Shown: positions 43,443 through 52,607, numbered from the stretch's first letter. The stretch: DNA of 64,000 nt from JAQVEM01 sp964603595 (GCA_964603595.1 CAZRVN010000002.1:1-64000), one strand, 5' to 3'. Translations and numbers: made by a program. Notes: a model not told the origin generated them from the sequence alone.

Positions 43443-43685
43443 TTTTATACTTTCATATTTTTTAAAACTATCTTATCATATTTTAAGGTTGATTTGTTTA
43501 TACTACAAGAAAAATAATTGTTGCAGCTTTACTGATATAAGGAGTTATAGCAGTAAAAAATTTAAAAGATTTTTTATCTTAAAGGGATTGTTGAGTAGAG
43601 AAGCTGGCAGAATAACAGGATTTTATTTTTTAGTTGTATAAAAAAATTTGTTTTACTAACTGGATTTAAGAAGCAGGGTGATCAA

Positions 43686-44810
43686 TTGTTTAAATCGTCA
43701 ATTAAATTATTTAAAATTTTTGGGATAGAGATACGGCTGGATTACAGCTGGTTCATTATATTTGCATTATTTACTTATTACTTTGGATTCTTTTATTTTC
43801 CTTCAGTTCTGCCGGAGCTTAACAAGGGTCTCCTGGCGTTGATTACTATTATTACAGTGATTCTTTTCTTCACTTCGGTATTGATACACGAGATGAGCCA
43901 TTCACTAGTTGCAAGGAAGAAAGGTATACCGGTAGAGAGGATAACACTTTTTTTGTTTGGAGGGATGGCGCAGATAGAAAAGGAGCCGGAAACACCTTTT
44001 AGTGAGTTTATAATGGCTATAGTTGGACCCGCTGCGAGTTTTGTGCTGGCAATATTCTTTGGCATTATATGGTTTTTTACCAGAGGTTTTGCATTGGTGG
44101 AAGAGCCGGTTAAATATCTGGCTATTATTAATGTAGTTCTTGGAGTGTTTAATATACTTCCCGGTTACCCTCTTGATGGTGGGAGGGTTCTGCGTTCTAT
44201 TATATGGAAAACAACAGGCAGCCTGAAAAGGGCTACCTTTATAGCTTCTACGGCAGGAAGAGTACTGGGGTTCATGATTATTGCAGTGGGTATCTTCTTT
44301 ATATTCGTTGGAAATTTTTTAAATGGAGTATGGCTTGCTTTTATAGGATGGTTTTTACAATCTTCGGCACAGACAGGCTATCGGCAGATTGTTTTTGAGA
44401 CTTCCATAAAAGGGATTAAGGTAGGAGAGGTTGTCAATGAAAACATTGTTGATGTAACCAGTGATACAACAATACAAAATCTGGTAGATGATTATTTTAT
44501 GAAATATAGATTTGGGAGGTTCCCGGTTGTAGAAAATCTTAAAAGCCGGAAGCTCGTGGGAGTTATTTCTATACATGATGCAAAGGAGGTTCCCAGGGAG
44601 AAATGGCAATATGTAAAGGTGGGGGACGTAGTGAAGAAGATCTCAGAAAAGGAAAAAGTTGATATTTCAATGGAAGTATCTGAAGCTATAAAAAGAATGA
44701 TAAAAAATGACTTGAGCCATCTGGTGGTAATGTCCGGGGGTAAATTAAAGGGAATGATTACAAAGAGTGATGTGATGCATTTTATAGAAGTGCGGTCGGA
44801 ATTTCACTAA
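43686..44810 (+). CDS. Site-2 protease family (M50) intramembrane metalloprotease with CBS pair
   Basis: The 374-residue protein is a zinc metalloprotease that cuts within membranes, of the Rip3/SpoIVFB-like group with CBS domains. The zinc motif HEMSH is in VLIHEMSHSLVARKKG (about residue 61), and the second site is GYPLDGGRVLRSI (about 160). Around them are six hydrophobic segments, followed by two CBS domains (about 240-370) that may sense nucleotides. The start is TTG at 43686 with GGGTGAT upstream. Its substrate, probably an anti-sigma factor or membrane regulator, is not visible nearby. Confidence 0.93.
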   Translation: MFKSSIKLFKIFGIEIRLDYSWFIIFALFTYYFGFFYFPSVLPELNKGLLALITIITVILFFTSVLIHEMSHSLVARKKGIPVERITLFLFGGMAQIEKEPETPFSEFIMAIVGPAASFVLAIFFGIIWFFTRGFALVEEPVKYLAIINVVLGVFNILPGYPLDGGRVLRSIIWKTTGSLKRATFIASTAGRVLGFMIIAVGIFFIFVGNFLNGVWLAFIGWFLQSSAQTGYRQIVFETSIKGIKVGEVVNENIVDVTSDTTIQNLVDDYFMKYRFGRFPVVENLKSRKLVGVISIHDAKEVPREKWQYVKVGDVVKKISEKEKVDISMEVSEAIKRMIKNDLSHLVVMSGGKLKGMITKSDVMHFIEVRSEFH

Positions 44811-44884
44811 TCTTTTAATATAAAATCTACAGGGTAGAATATAATAATTCCGTTTTAAAAATAGGAGATATAGAAGGCAGGAGA

Positions 44885-45751
44885 ATGGCTGGCTATAAAT
44901 TTTTTAAAGATAGTAAAAAAGAGATAAAGAAAAATCTAGAGAATTTAAAAGTTATATATACTGACCTTGATGGTACCTTATTTAATGAAAGAGGATGCCT
45001 TATAAAAGATTATAAGAATGATTATTATTTTGATGCCGTAAGACTTCTCCGGAAGATAAAGGACAAAAAATTGGATATTGTCCTGGTATCAGGAAGAAAT
45101 AGATACCAGTTAAGATATAGTGCACAGATGATAGGACTGGAAAATTATGTTGCCGAACTCGGAGCAGAACTGGTTTATAACCTGGGGGAAAAAGTTTACC
45201 CCACGGTTAACGACCATGACATAAAATATGAGTTAACCAATGGCGGGAAGGATCTGGTAAAAATTACAGAGCTTTTTAAAAAAAATTTTCCGGGCAGGAT
45301 TGAAGGTAAAATAGAATGGAGTAAATACCGGTCATATAACGCATTGTTTTTTGGAGAAATAGACCTTGCCAGGGCAAACAGGTTGCTGGGGAGTAAAGGA
45401 TACAGGGGGCTGACCCTGGTGGATAATGGATTTTCTTCACTTGTTACCCTTGACCTTGATGTAGGAAGGTTGCATATTTATAACCTGATGCCTACCGGTG
45501 TTAATAAATCAAGCGGAATAATACTTGACAAGAAGATAAGGAATTTTACGGACGGAAATTGCATAGCCCTGGGGGATTCCCTGGAAGATTTAAAAATGGC
45601 AGGTGAGGTTAAGTATTTTTTCCTTATGAAGAATGCGCTGGAACATAAGGAGACTATTGCAGGGGAGCTTAAAAAGTATAAAAATGTGTATATTGCTGAA
45701 GACGAAATGAACAGGGGCTGGGTAGAGGTTATAGAATATCTGGTGAGTTAG
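44885..45751 (+). CDS. HAD superfamily hydrolase, subfamily IIB (MPGP/Cof-like)
   Basis: The 288-residue protein is a HAD phosphatase with motif I VIYTDLDGTLFNE (about 23-35), motif II SGRNRYQL, a C2 cap of the IIB class (about 100-200) and motif IV ALGDSLEDLKMAG. The layout resembles mannosyl-3-phosphoglycerate phosphatase or sucrose-phosphate phosphatase, but the substrate cannot be fixed from the sequence. It lies 74 bases after the protease gene on the same strand. Confidence 0.85.
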   Translation: MAGYKFFKDSKKEIKKNLENLKVIYTDLDGTLFNERGCLIKDYKNDYYFDAVRLLRKIKDKKLDIVLVSGRNRYQLRYSAQMIGLENYVAELGAELVYNLGEKVYPTVNDHDIKYELTNGGKDLVKITELFKKNFPGRIEGKIEWSKYRSYNALFFGEIDLARANRLLGSKGYRGLTLVDNGFSSLVTLDLDVGRLHIYNLMPTGVNKSSGIILDKKIRNFTDGNCIALGDSLEDLKMAGEVKYFFLMKNALEHKETIAGELKKYKNVYIAEDEMNRGWVEVIEYLVS

Positions 45752-45859
45752 GTAAAATCAGCCAGGCAAAGTTTATTATTATGGCAGTTCTTTTTTGTAT
45801 TCAATATAAATTTTAGATAGTTTATAATAAAGAAAAAAATTGCAAAGGAAGTGTTGGCA

Positions 45860-46174
45860 ATGAGCAATGATGTTAACAAAAATTCCGGAAATGAGCAATA
45901 TCATAAATCTGGCGTAGTAGATTTTTTTGAGATATCAATAGTTATTTTAATTTCAATTTTTTCCGGATTTATACTGGGATTATTATTTGCGCCGCAGTCT
46001 GGATTAAAAACTAGGGCAAAAGTTGCTGAAAAAGCAAGAGATGCAGCTGATAAACTAAAGTTCACACTGGCTGAGGTAAGAGTAATGGGTGAGGAGTTTT
46101 TGGAAAAGAGCATAAAGAAAGTTAGTGAAGTATCCTCCGCAATTAAGGGTGGAGACCGTGAAGATGCCAGCTAA
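45860..46174 (+). CDS. YtxH-like domain protein
   Basis: The protein of about 104 residues has one membrane segment (about 22-45, FFEISIVILISIFSGFILG) followed directly by LLFAPQSGLKTRAKVAEKARDAADKLK (in two parts: LLFAPQSGLKTRAKV and AEKARDAADKLK). That LFAP.SG..TR motif is the YtxH (gas vesicle GvpP-like) signature, and an amphipathic helix ends the protein. The ATG at 45860 with AAGGAAG 8 bases upstream is preferred to GTG 45851. The function is unknown; some homologues are stress-induced. Confidence 0.8.
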   Translation: MSNDVNKNSGNEQYHKSGVVDFFEISIVILISIFSGFILGLLFAPQSGLKTRAKVAEKARDAADKLKFTLAEVRVMGEEFLEKSIKKVSEVSSAIKGGDREDAS

Positions 46175-46308
46175 AAACTCATCTGCAATATCCCTGTCCC
46201 TATTTATTGACAATGGTTTTTTACTATAGTAGACTTTACGTTTGCTAATTCAATTGGACAGCTAACGGCTTTGGCATATTAGTTGTTTAATTGCTAAATT
46301 GGCAGTAG

Positions 46309-46384
46309 GGGCCGTTAGCTCAGTTGGTAGAGCACCGGACTTTTAATCCGGGTGTCGAAGGTTCGAACCCTTCACGGCTCACCA
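46309..46384 (+). tRNA. tRNA-Lys (anticodon TTT)
   Basis: The cloverleaf is complete. The acceptor GGGCCGT pairs with ACGGCTC (one G-U), the anticodon loop is CTTTTAA with anticodon TTT, the T-arm contains GGTTCGAACCC, and CCA is encoded at the 3' end. It is the first of five tRNA genes in a row. Confidence 0.97.
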
Positions 46385-46390
46385 TTATAT

Positions 46391-46465
46391 GGCCTGTTCG
46401 TCTAGTGGTTAGGACAGTAGGTTTTCAACCTATAAACAGGAGTTCAATTCTCCTACAGGCTACCA
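46391..46465 (+). tRNA. tRNA-Glu (anticodon TTC)
   Basis: The acceptor GGCCTGT pairs with ACAGGCT, the anticodon loop TTTTCAA gives anticodon TTC, the T-arm contains AGTTCAATTCT, and CCA is encoded. It lies 6 bases after tRNA-Lys. Confidence 0.97.
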
Positions 46466-46473
46466 GTAAGTAT

Positions 46474-46549
46474 GGGCGTTTAGCTCAGCTGGGAGAGCAC
46501 CTGCCTTACAAGCAGGGGGTCGCAGGTTCAATCCCTGCAACGCCCACCA
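46474..46549 (+). tRNA. tRNA-Val (anticodon TAC)
   Basis: The acceptor GGGCGTT pairs with AACGCCC, the anticodon loop CTTACAA gives TAC, the T-arm contains GGTTCAATCCC, and CCA is encoded. It lies 8 bases after tRNA-Glu. Confidence 0.97.
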
Positions 46550-46566
46550 TAGATTGATAGTAGTGC

Positions 46567-46643
46567 GGAGCTGTCGTCTAGCGGTTTAGGACACATGCCT
46601 GTCACGCATGAGATCGCGGGTTCAAATCCCGTCAGCTCCGCCA
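46567..46643 (+). tRNA. tRNA-Asp (anticodon GTC)
   Basis: The acceptor GGAGCTG pairs with CAGCTCC, the anticodon loop CTGTCAC gives GTC, the T-arm contains GGTTCAAATCCC, the discriminator is G and CCA is encoded. Confidence 0.97.
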
Positions 46644-46659
46644 GTCTTGATTACGGGTT

Positions 46660-46735
46660 GGCGAGATAGCTCAGTTGGTAGAGCAGTGGACTGAAAATCC
46701 ATGTGTCCGCAGTTCAATTCTGCGTCTCGCCACCA
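46660..46735 (+). tRNA. tRNA-Phe (anticodon GAA)
   Basis: The acceptor GGCGAGA pairs with TCTCGCC, the anticodon loop CTGAAAA gives GAA, the T-arm contains AGTTCAATTCT, and CCA is encoded. A run of seven T follows directly and may help to end transcription of the tRNA cluster. Confidence 0.97.
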
Positions 46736-46942
46736 ATTTTTTTATAATAAAAAGTCAGAATTATTTTAATCTAACGCAAAGAACAATAGGAAACGTGGCT
46801 ATTTTTTTACTAAATAAAATAAAGGGCTTGATAAAATTCTGAACTTGAGGTTCAAGCAGGTGCGATTTACCTCTTTTTTACCATATGTTAGTTATTACGT
46901 GTTAAAATTTTAATGTTGAATGTACAAAAGGAGGAATAACCA

Positions 46943-47857
46943 ATGAGAAGAAATAAAGTTTTATCATTGACTAGCACGTCCATTGCGTTTTTACTAGTAT
47001 TAAGTTTATCATTTATTGGATGCGGAACAAGCGGAGAAAGTACAGATGTAGCTGAAAGTAATGGTAGTCAAGATGCAGGGCCGCCTTATGAAGGTGAGGA
47101 GCTTGTCTTGTCAGGTTCTACAACCCTGCTGCAGGTTTCGGAAGCATGGGCATCGGTATTTATGGAAGAATATGGCGGAACAATAATTATAAATGGCGGG
47201 GGTTCCGGTGGAGGTATTGCTGATTTAATAAATGGAATAAACGACCTTGCAAATTCTTCAAGGCAGATAAAAGATGAAGAAATGGATGCTGCAAAAGATG
47301 CCGGTTATGACGTTCAGGAATACACTGTTCTTTATGATGGAATTGCAGTTATTGTGAGCAGTAATGTTTCTATTGGCGAGCTTACCGTAGAGCAGCTCTC
47401 AAAAATATATACAGGAGAAATTACTAACTGGCAGGATGTTGGTGGAAATGATGTAGAGATAGTTGTAATTGCAAGGGATTCAAGCTCAGGTACCGGAGAA
47501 TATTTTCTGGAAGAAGTAGTTCAGATAGGAAAGACTCTGGAGGATAATGATTACACAGAAACTGCTTTAAGACTTCAATCAAATGCTGATATTGTAAACC
47601 AGATTAAAAATAATGATAATGCTGTAGGTTATATAGGTCTGGGATATCTTGACCAGTCTCTTAAAACCTTAAAAATAGAAGGAGTGGAAGCTTCGGTGGA
47701 AACGGTAAAAGATGGTTCTTACCCTATTTCCAGAGGATTGTATGTTTATTCACCGTCTAAGGAATTAGAACCAATAGCCCGGGCCTATATAGATTTTATT
47801 CTTGGTGATGAAGGACAGGAAATAGGTTTGCAAGAGGGATTTGTACCTGTTGATTAA
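46943..47857 (+). CDS. pstS: Phosphate ABC transporter substrate-binding lipoprotein PstS
   Basis: PstS captures phosphate outside the membrane for the Pst transporter. The 304-residue protein has a lipoprotein signal (hydrophobic 12-28, lipobox FIGC near residue 27) and phosphate-binding motifs SGSTTL (about 55), INGGGSGGGIADLINGINDLANSSR (in parts: GGGSGGGIADL and DLANSSR) and RDSSSGTGEYF (about 178). AGGAGG precedes the ATG. It opens a pstS-pstC-pstA-phoU operon. No clear Pho box was seen in the 207-base gap after tRNA-Phe. Confidence 0.95.
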   Translation: MRRNKVLSLTSTSIAFLLVLSLSFIGCGTSGESTDVAESNGSQDAGPPYEGEELVLSGSTTLLQVSEAWASVFMEEYGGTIIINGGGSGGGIADLINGINDLANSSRQIKDEEMDAAKDAGYDVQEYTVLYDGIAVIVSSNVSIGELTVEQLSKIYTGEITNWQDVGGNDVEIVVIARDSSSGTGEYFLEEVVQIGKTLEDNDYTETALRLQSNADIVNQIKNNDNAVGYIGLGYLDQSLKTLKIEGVEASVETVKDGSYPISRGLYVYSPSKELEPIARAYIDFILGDEGQEIGLQEGFVPVD

Positions 47858-48053
47858 AATTTTATTTTTTGACTGGGGTTTTATTTATTATATAAAGTTG
47901 TGTTATAAGCAGGTAATAGTCCAGAGCAATGGAAAGAGCTGTAGGATATAAAAAAAGATGTGTCCCGCAGCCAGAATTATACTCATTAAATTTTTTTTAG
48001 TTTAATGATGAAAATAAATAGTAAAATAATACTATTTCTTTTAAAATAAAAAT

Positions 48054-48941
48054 ATGTCACGGCTTAAGATTAGACTAAAAGAAATAAAGAGCTTTTTAAT
48101 TTACAGGTTTGTTTTTTTTAACGGAATAATTTCAATTCTAGTTCTGGCTTTAATACTTTCTTTCCTTATTGCGAATTCTATTAAATTTTTTACTACATAT
48201 CCGGTTTTAGATTTTCTGACCGGTCAGAAGTGGTCACCTACAGTACTGGAAAAATTTGGATTTATACCTCTTCTAACCGGCTCATTGATGGTTACGCTGG
48301 GAGCTGTGATAATTGCTGTGCCTCTTGGCGTGGGAAGTGCCATTTATATAGGAGAGCTGGCTCCCAAAGCAGTCAGGGAAGTATTGAAACCTATTATTGA
48401 AGTACTCGCAACCATCCCTTCAGTGGTTATCGGGTTTATAGGTATAAAGCTTCTTGCTCCTATAATTAAGGATCTTTTTAACATCAGTATAGGGCTTACA
48501 GCTCTTACCGGTTCGATAATGCTTGCTTTTATGAGTTTACCAACAATCATTTCAATTTCAGAAGATGCAGTTAATGCAGTTCCCAAAAGGTACAGGTATG
48601 CTTCAATAGCTTTAGGTGCTACAAAGTGGGAAACGACACTGGGAGTTGTAGTGCCTTCGGCATCATCCGGAATGATTGCTGCTGTAATGCTTGGACTTGG
48701 CAGGATTGTGGGGGAAACGATGACGGTGCTTATGGTAACCGGTAACTCACCCAGGGTTGTTTTTTCCTGGTTACAGCCGGTAAGAACCATTACGGCAACA
48801 ATCGCTGCGGAAATGGGGGAAACTATCCAGGGAGGCCTTCATTATTCGGCACTTTTTGCGATAGGTCTTATACTTTTTATAATCACATTTATTATAAATT
48901 TTATATCTGACAGGTTTATAAATAGAATAAGGGAAAGTTAA
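48054..48941 (+). CDS. pstC: Phosphate ABC transporter permease PstC
   Basis: The 295-residue protein is one of the two membrane subunits of the Pst transporter. It has six hydrophobic segments, the PstC start FLTGQKWSP, the strand-helix IGELAPKAVREVLKPIIEVLATIPSVVIG (parts: YIGELAPKAVRE and EVLATIPSVVIGFIG), and the EAA-type loop RYASIALGATKWETTLGVV. No Shine-Dalgarno is evident before the ATG, and a 196-base gap separates it from pstS. Confidence 0.95.
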   Translation: MSRLKIRLKEIKSFLIYRFVFFNGIISILVLALILSFLIANSIKFFTTYPVLDFLTGQKWSPTVLEKFGFIPLLTGSLMVTLGAVIIAVPLGVGSAIYIGELAPKAVREVLKPIIEVLATIPSVVIGFIGIKLLAPIIKDLFNISIGLTALTGSIMLAFMSLPTIISISEDAVNAVPKRYRYASIALGATKWETTLGVVVPSASSGMIAAVMLGLGRIVGETMTVLMVTGNSPRVVFSWLQPVRTITATIAAEMGETIQGGLHYSALFAIGLILFIITFIINFISDRFINRIRES

Positions 48942-49025
48942 AAATTGATTATAATGTATAATATTGAATTTGAGCTTTGAAGAATTAAAAAATATATCTA
49001 AAAAGGATAAAAATTTAAACTGCTT

Positions 49026-49898
49026 ATGTGGGAAGCAAAAGAAATAAGTAAAAAAAGAAGAAGATTTATAGAAAAAACATCATATATATTTTTGCTTTTT
49101 TCAACTCTTATAGTAGTAGCATTTGTAATAGGGATAGTGGTGTATCTGATAATTAAGGGCAGCAGTGCAATAAACTGGGAATTTCTATCCCAGCGGCCAA
49201 GTGGAGGTATGAAGGAAGGAGGCATCTTCCCTGCTATCCTTGGCACCCTTTATCTAATAATAGGAACTTTTTTATTTTCACTGCCTATAGGGGTTCTGGC
49301 AGCAATTTATCTTAATGAATATGCCTCAAAAAACCGGCTTACAAGAATAATAAGACTGTCTATTATAAATATGTCAGGTGTCCCTTCTGTAGTATATGGC
49401 TTATTCGGGATGGGATTTTTTGTTATAATGCTTAAGTTTGGAAGGTCAATTCTTGCCGGTTCTTTGACTCTTGCCCTGCTTATATTACCGGTCATAATAA
49501 CGGCAACCGAAGAAGCCTTAAAGACGGTTCCTGATTCCTATCGTCATGCTTCACTTGCTCTGGGAGCTACAAGATGGCAGACAATAGTAAAGGTGGTATT
49601 ACCCCCGGCTTTACCGGGGATAATAACCGGGTCAGTTATAGGAATAGGGAGAGCAGCAGGAGAAACAGCTCCAATTATGTTTACGGTTGCTGCGTTTTCA
49701 CAGCCAAATCTGCCAAATTCAATCTTCAGTCAGGTAATGGCATTGCCTTATCATCTCTATGTTCTGGCCACGCAGCTTACGGACTCGCCTGAGGATATGC
49801 AGTGGGGTACGGCACTGGTTCTTTTAATGCTGGTACTTATTTTTGCCATTTCCGGAACTGCCATAAGGACGAGATTCCGGCTGATGAGAAAGGAGTAA
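49026..49898 (+). CDS. pstA: Phosphate ABC transporter permease PstA
   Basis: This is the second membrane subunit of the Pst transporter, 290 residues, with six hydrophobic segments. Family features are FLSQRPSGGMKEGGIFPAILGT near residue 55 (seen as FLSQRPSG and GGIFPAILGT), NMSGVPSVVYGLFG (about 118) and the EAA loop SYRHASLALGATRWQTIVKVV. It ends 1 base before phoU. The usual pstB ATPase gene, normally found exactly here, is missing. Confidence 0.95.
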   Translation: MWEAKEISKKRRRFIEKTSYIFLLFSTLIVVAFVIGIVVYLIIKGSSAINWEFLSQRPSGGMKEGGIFPAILGTLYLIIGTFLFSLPIGVLAAIYLNEYASKNRLTRIIRLSIINMSGVPSVVYGLFGMGFFVIMLKFGRSILAGSLTLALLILPVIITATEEALKTVPDSYRHASLALGATRWQTIVKVVLPPALPGIITGSVIGIGRAAGETAPIMFTVAAFSQPNLPNSIFSQVMALPYHLYVLATQLTDSPEDMQWGTALVLLMLVLIFAISGTAIRTRFRLMRKE

Positions 49899-49899
49899 A

Positions 49900-50568
49900 A
49901 TGAGAGAAACGTTTTATCATAAAATGGAGGAAATAAATAACAGTGTCATACTAATGGGCGGACTGGTACAGGAAGCAGTCGATGATGCAGTAAAAGCTTT
50001 TATGGAGATGAATATAGAGCTGGCGCAGAAGGTTATAGACGGGGATAAAAGAATTGATGATTATGATATATCGATTGAAGAGAAGTGTATCATTATACAG
50101 GCGGAGCACCAGCCGGTAGCAAGGGATTTGAGGTACCTCCATTCCATCTGCGTAATTATAAAGTCTCTGGAAAGAATTGGAGACCTCGCTGTTAATATTT
50201 CAAAGATTGTTAAAAAATTGGAAAAAGGCGAGCTCAAGTGTTCCGATAGAGAAATTATAAATCTGATTGTAGAAATGGGGAACCTGGTTAAGTCTGAACT
50301 TAATGGAGCAATTGAATCATTTAAAGACAAAAATGTTAAAATTGCTTCAAAGCTGGAAAAATCAGATGATACAGTTGATGAAATCCAGAAAATGATATTA
50401 AAGAAATTATATTCTTCTTATAGAAACAAAGAAGATGTAAATATTATAACAAATATAGTAATGGCAAGCAGGTATCTGGAAAGAATAGGAGATCAGTCTG
50501 TAAATATAGGGGAAAGGGTGCAGTACTTTTTAAGTGACAATTACGGGATTATTCGTGATAGCGAATAA
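49900..50568 (+). CDS. phoU: Phosphate transport regulator PhoU
   Basis: PhoU is a cytoplasmic all-helical protein that links the Pst transporter to signalling and limits phosphate uptake. The 222-residue protein has two tandem three-helix PhoU repeats, each with the metal-binding E/D motif: DDYDISIEEKCIIIQAEHQPVARDLRYL (parts: IDDYDISIEEKC and HQPVARDLRYL) with LERIGDLAVNI, and VDEIQKMILKKL with YLERIGDQSVNIGE. It follows pstA after a single base. Confidence 0.95.
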   Translation: MRETFYHKMEEINNSVILMGGLVQEAVDDAVKAFMEMNIELAQKVIDGDKRIDDYDISIEEKCIIIQAEHQPVARDLRYLHSICVIIKSLERIGDLAVNISKIVKKLEKGELKCSDREIINLIVEMGNLVKSELNGAIESFKDKNVKIASKLEKSDDTVDEIQKMILKKLYSSYRNKEDVNIITNIVMASRYLERIGDQSVNIGERVQYFLSDNYGIIRDSE

Positions 50569-50604
50569 GGATAAAGTATAAAAATGACTGGCTTTAAAAA
50601 TTAG

Positions 50605-51624
50605 TTAATTTGTTGCCAGCTCTGTTAAATATTTTATCTGGTCCCCGGTACCAATGGCAATTATTTTATGTCCCTGTTTCATGTTTGTATGACCGCTCGC
50701 TTTTTTAACAGAGATTTTTTCTCCTTTTTCAATTACTGATATAATAAGTGCCTCGATACCGTATTTCTCCCCGGCTTCCCTTATATTTATACCATCTATT
50801 CTGCAGTTTTCTTTAATTTCAATCTCTGCTAATTTAATCTCATTTTCTTCCGTTTGCATTATGGTATCCAGGAAATCGCATATTGAGGGCTGGAGAGCCA
50901 TGTCTACCATTCTTCTCCCTCCGATAATCTGAGGGGAAACTACTTTATCTGCTCCTGCCTTTTCCAGTTTGCTGATAGTTTCATGAACCATTGCTCTGGA
51001 TACTATGAAGATAGAAGGGTTTAAGGACTTGGCGGAGAGGGTGATATAAACATTTTCTGCATCAGTGTCAAGCGCAGCAAATAAACCCCTGGCTACTTTT
51101 ATCTGTGCTTCAAGGAGAGTTTCATCGTTTGATGCATCACCCTGTATGTAGAGCCAGTTATTTTGTTTCGCAAATTCTATGACGCTGTCAGCTTTGTCAA
51201 TTATTACGAAATCAATATTTCTACATGAAAGCTCAGCTGCAATTTCAGAACCCACTCTTCCCAGTCCGCAGATTATATAATGGTTTTTTAATTTTAATAT
51301 CATTTTTATCTTCCTTCTTTTTTCTATTCTTCCAAAAAAAAACTCACCTAATATAAAATCGGTTAAGTTTATTAAAATGTAGGCAACTGTACCGGTACCT
51401 ACTATAATTAGCAGAACTGTAAATATAGTTCCTGCTTTTGATAATTCTTTTACAAGGCCATAGCCCACTGTGGTAATGGTTATGGTGGTCATATAGATTG
51501 AGTCAAGAAAAGTCATATCCTCAATAATCATGTACCCAAGTGAGCCAAGGAAATAGACTGAAATGAGGATGATAATAGAGACAATTATCCTTCTGGGGAA
51601 TTTTGGCAAATTTTCAGATTTCAT
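50605..51624 (-). CDS. Two-helix K+ channel with TrkA-N/TrkA-C (RCK) domains
   Basis: The 339-residue protein is a ligand-gated potassium channel subunit. Two membrane helices (about 12-32 and 68-92) flank a pore loop with the K+ filter TTVGYG (about 47). A Rossmann RCK domain (about 113-235) begins with YIICGLGRVGSEIAAEL, and a TrkA-C domain (about 255-337) ends it. The filter is canonical. It resembles MthK/GsuK-type channels. It is transcribed alone, convergent with phoU. Confidence 0.93.
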   Translation of the reverse strand: MKSENLPKFPRRIIVSIIILISVYFLGSLGYMIIEDMTFLDSIYMTTITITTVGYGLVKELSKAGTIFTVLLIIVGTGTVAYILINLTDFILGEFFFGRIEKRRKIKMILKLKNHYIICGLGRVGSEIAAELSCRNIDFVIIDKADSVIEFAKQNNWLYIQGDASNDETLLEAQIKVARGLFAALDTDAENVYITLSAKSLNPSIFIVSRAMVHETISKLEKAGADKVVSPQIIGGRRMVDMALQPSICDFLDTIMQTEENEIKLAEIEIKENCRIDGINIREAGEKYGIEALIISVIEKGEKISVKKASGHTNMKQGHKIIAIGTGDQIKYLTELATN

Positions 51625-51678
51625 ATTTAAAATTCTGACCTAATATTGATTTTTTTTCAAGTTCTCAATCAGATTTAT

Positions 51679-51707
51679 TTGATAGATAATAGTAGTTCTT
51701 ATATGAT
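51679..51707 (+). promoter_or_regulatory. Promoter of the rsmI-metG operon
   Basis: TTGATA (51679-51684) and TATGAT (51702-51707) are spaced by 17 bases. They lie in the divergent gap between the K+ channel gene and rsmI, about 70 bases before the rsmI start. Confidence 0.55.
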
Positions 51708-51776
51708 ATTAATAATTATTTAGTGCAGTAGAAACAGATAATGGTACTTTAACACTTTAAATACTGGAGGAAAAAA

Positions 51777-52607
51777 ATTAGCGGTACATTATATATATGT
51801 GCTACCCCTATCGGCAATCTTGAAGATGTAAGTCTCCGTCTCTTGAGAACATTGAGGGAGGCGGACTTAATCGTAGCCGAGGATACAAGGACTATAAAAA
51901 AACTTCTTGGCAAGTACAATATTTTAAAAAAGGATATTATAAGTTACAACGATTATAACTGCAGAAGGAGAATCGGCCGTATAATCAGTGAGCTTGAAGC
52001 AGGAAGGGATATTGCCCTGGTTTCGGAATCGGGTTTGCCTGCTATTCAGGACCCGGGTTACAGGATAATAAATGAATGCATAAAAAAAGATATTGCAGTT
52101 ACTGTGATACCCGGACCAAATGCGGCAGTAAGCGCCCTGGTCCTTTCAGGGCTGGCTACCGATAATTTCCTGTTTGCAGGTTTCTTGCCGAAATCAAAGG
52201 CAAAGAGGAAAAATAAACTAATTGAGTTAGCAACTTTGCCGTATACAATTATATTCTATGAATCACCGAAAAGGATAGAGGCATTAATAACCGAGCTTAT
52301 TGAAAGGTTTGGCAACAGAAAAGCAAGTCTTGTAAGGGAAATTTCAAAAATATATGAAGAAGCTATAAGGGGCGATTTAAAAAGCATTCTGAAGAAGGTA
52401 AAAACAAAAAAGATAAAAGGGGAAATAGTGATGGTTGTGGATGGACATAAAGGTGAGCTTATAGAAAATTTCTCCATTGAGGATATAAAAAATGAAATTA
52501 TGAAGTTACTGAAGCAGGGTGTTTCCAAAAAAAATGCTCTTAAAATTATACATTCAAGGTATGACATAGATAAACAAAGATTGTATAATATTGCAACGAA
52601 AATCTAA
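51777..52607 (+). CDS. rsmI: 16S rRNA (cytidine(1402)-2'-O)-methyltransferase RsmI, probable AUU start
   Basis: RsmI methylates C1402 of 16S rRNA using SAM. The conserved N-terminus SGTLYICATPIGNLEDVSLR is encoded from 51780, but the only initiation-like codon in place is ATT at 51777, 6 bases after a perfect GGAGG (51766-51770). Starting at the TTG at 51843 would delete the SAM-binding segment. With the ATT start the protein is 276 residues, the family length. Other motifs are AEDTRTIKKLL, VSESGLPAIQDPGYR, IPGPNAAVSALVLSGL and FYESPKR. It leads an operon with metG, tatD, rsmA and ispE. Confidence 0.88.
   Translation: MSGTLYICATPIGNLEDVSLRLLRTLREADLIVAEDTRTIKKLLGKYNILKKDIISYNDYNCRRRIGRIISELEAGRDIALVSESGLPAIQDPGYRIINECIKKDIAVTVIPGPNAAVSALVLSGLATDNFLFAGFLPKSKAKRKNKLIELATLPYTIIFYESPKRIEALITELIERFGNRKASLVREISKIYEEAIRGDLKSILKKVKTKKIKGEIVMVVDGHKGELIENFSIEDIKNEIMKLLKQGVSKKNALKIIHSRYDIDKQRLYNIATKI

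Noticed and set aside
46324..46557. 77-codon open frame across the tRNA cluster
   Set aside because: It runs through tRNA-Lys, tRNA-Glu and tRNA-Val, which form perfect cloverleaves; it is a chance frame.
46842..46880. Terminator-like sequence GAGGT...ACCTC with TTTTTT after the tRNA cluster
   Set aside because: The stem is only four or five base pairs with a long loop, and other pairings (CTTGA/TCAAG) compete; not strong enough to annotate.
51843..52607. rsmI starting at TTG 51843
   Set aside because: This start removes the conserved LYICATPIGNLED segment needed for SAM binding and has no ribosome site; the ATT at 51777 behind GGAGG fits better.
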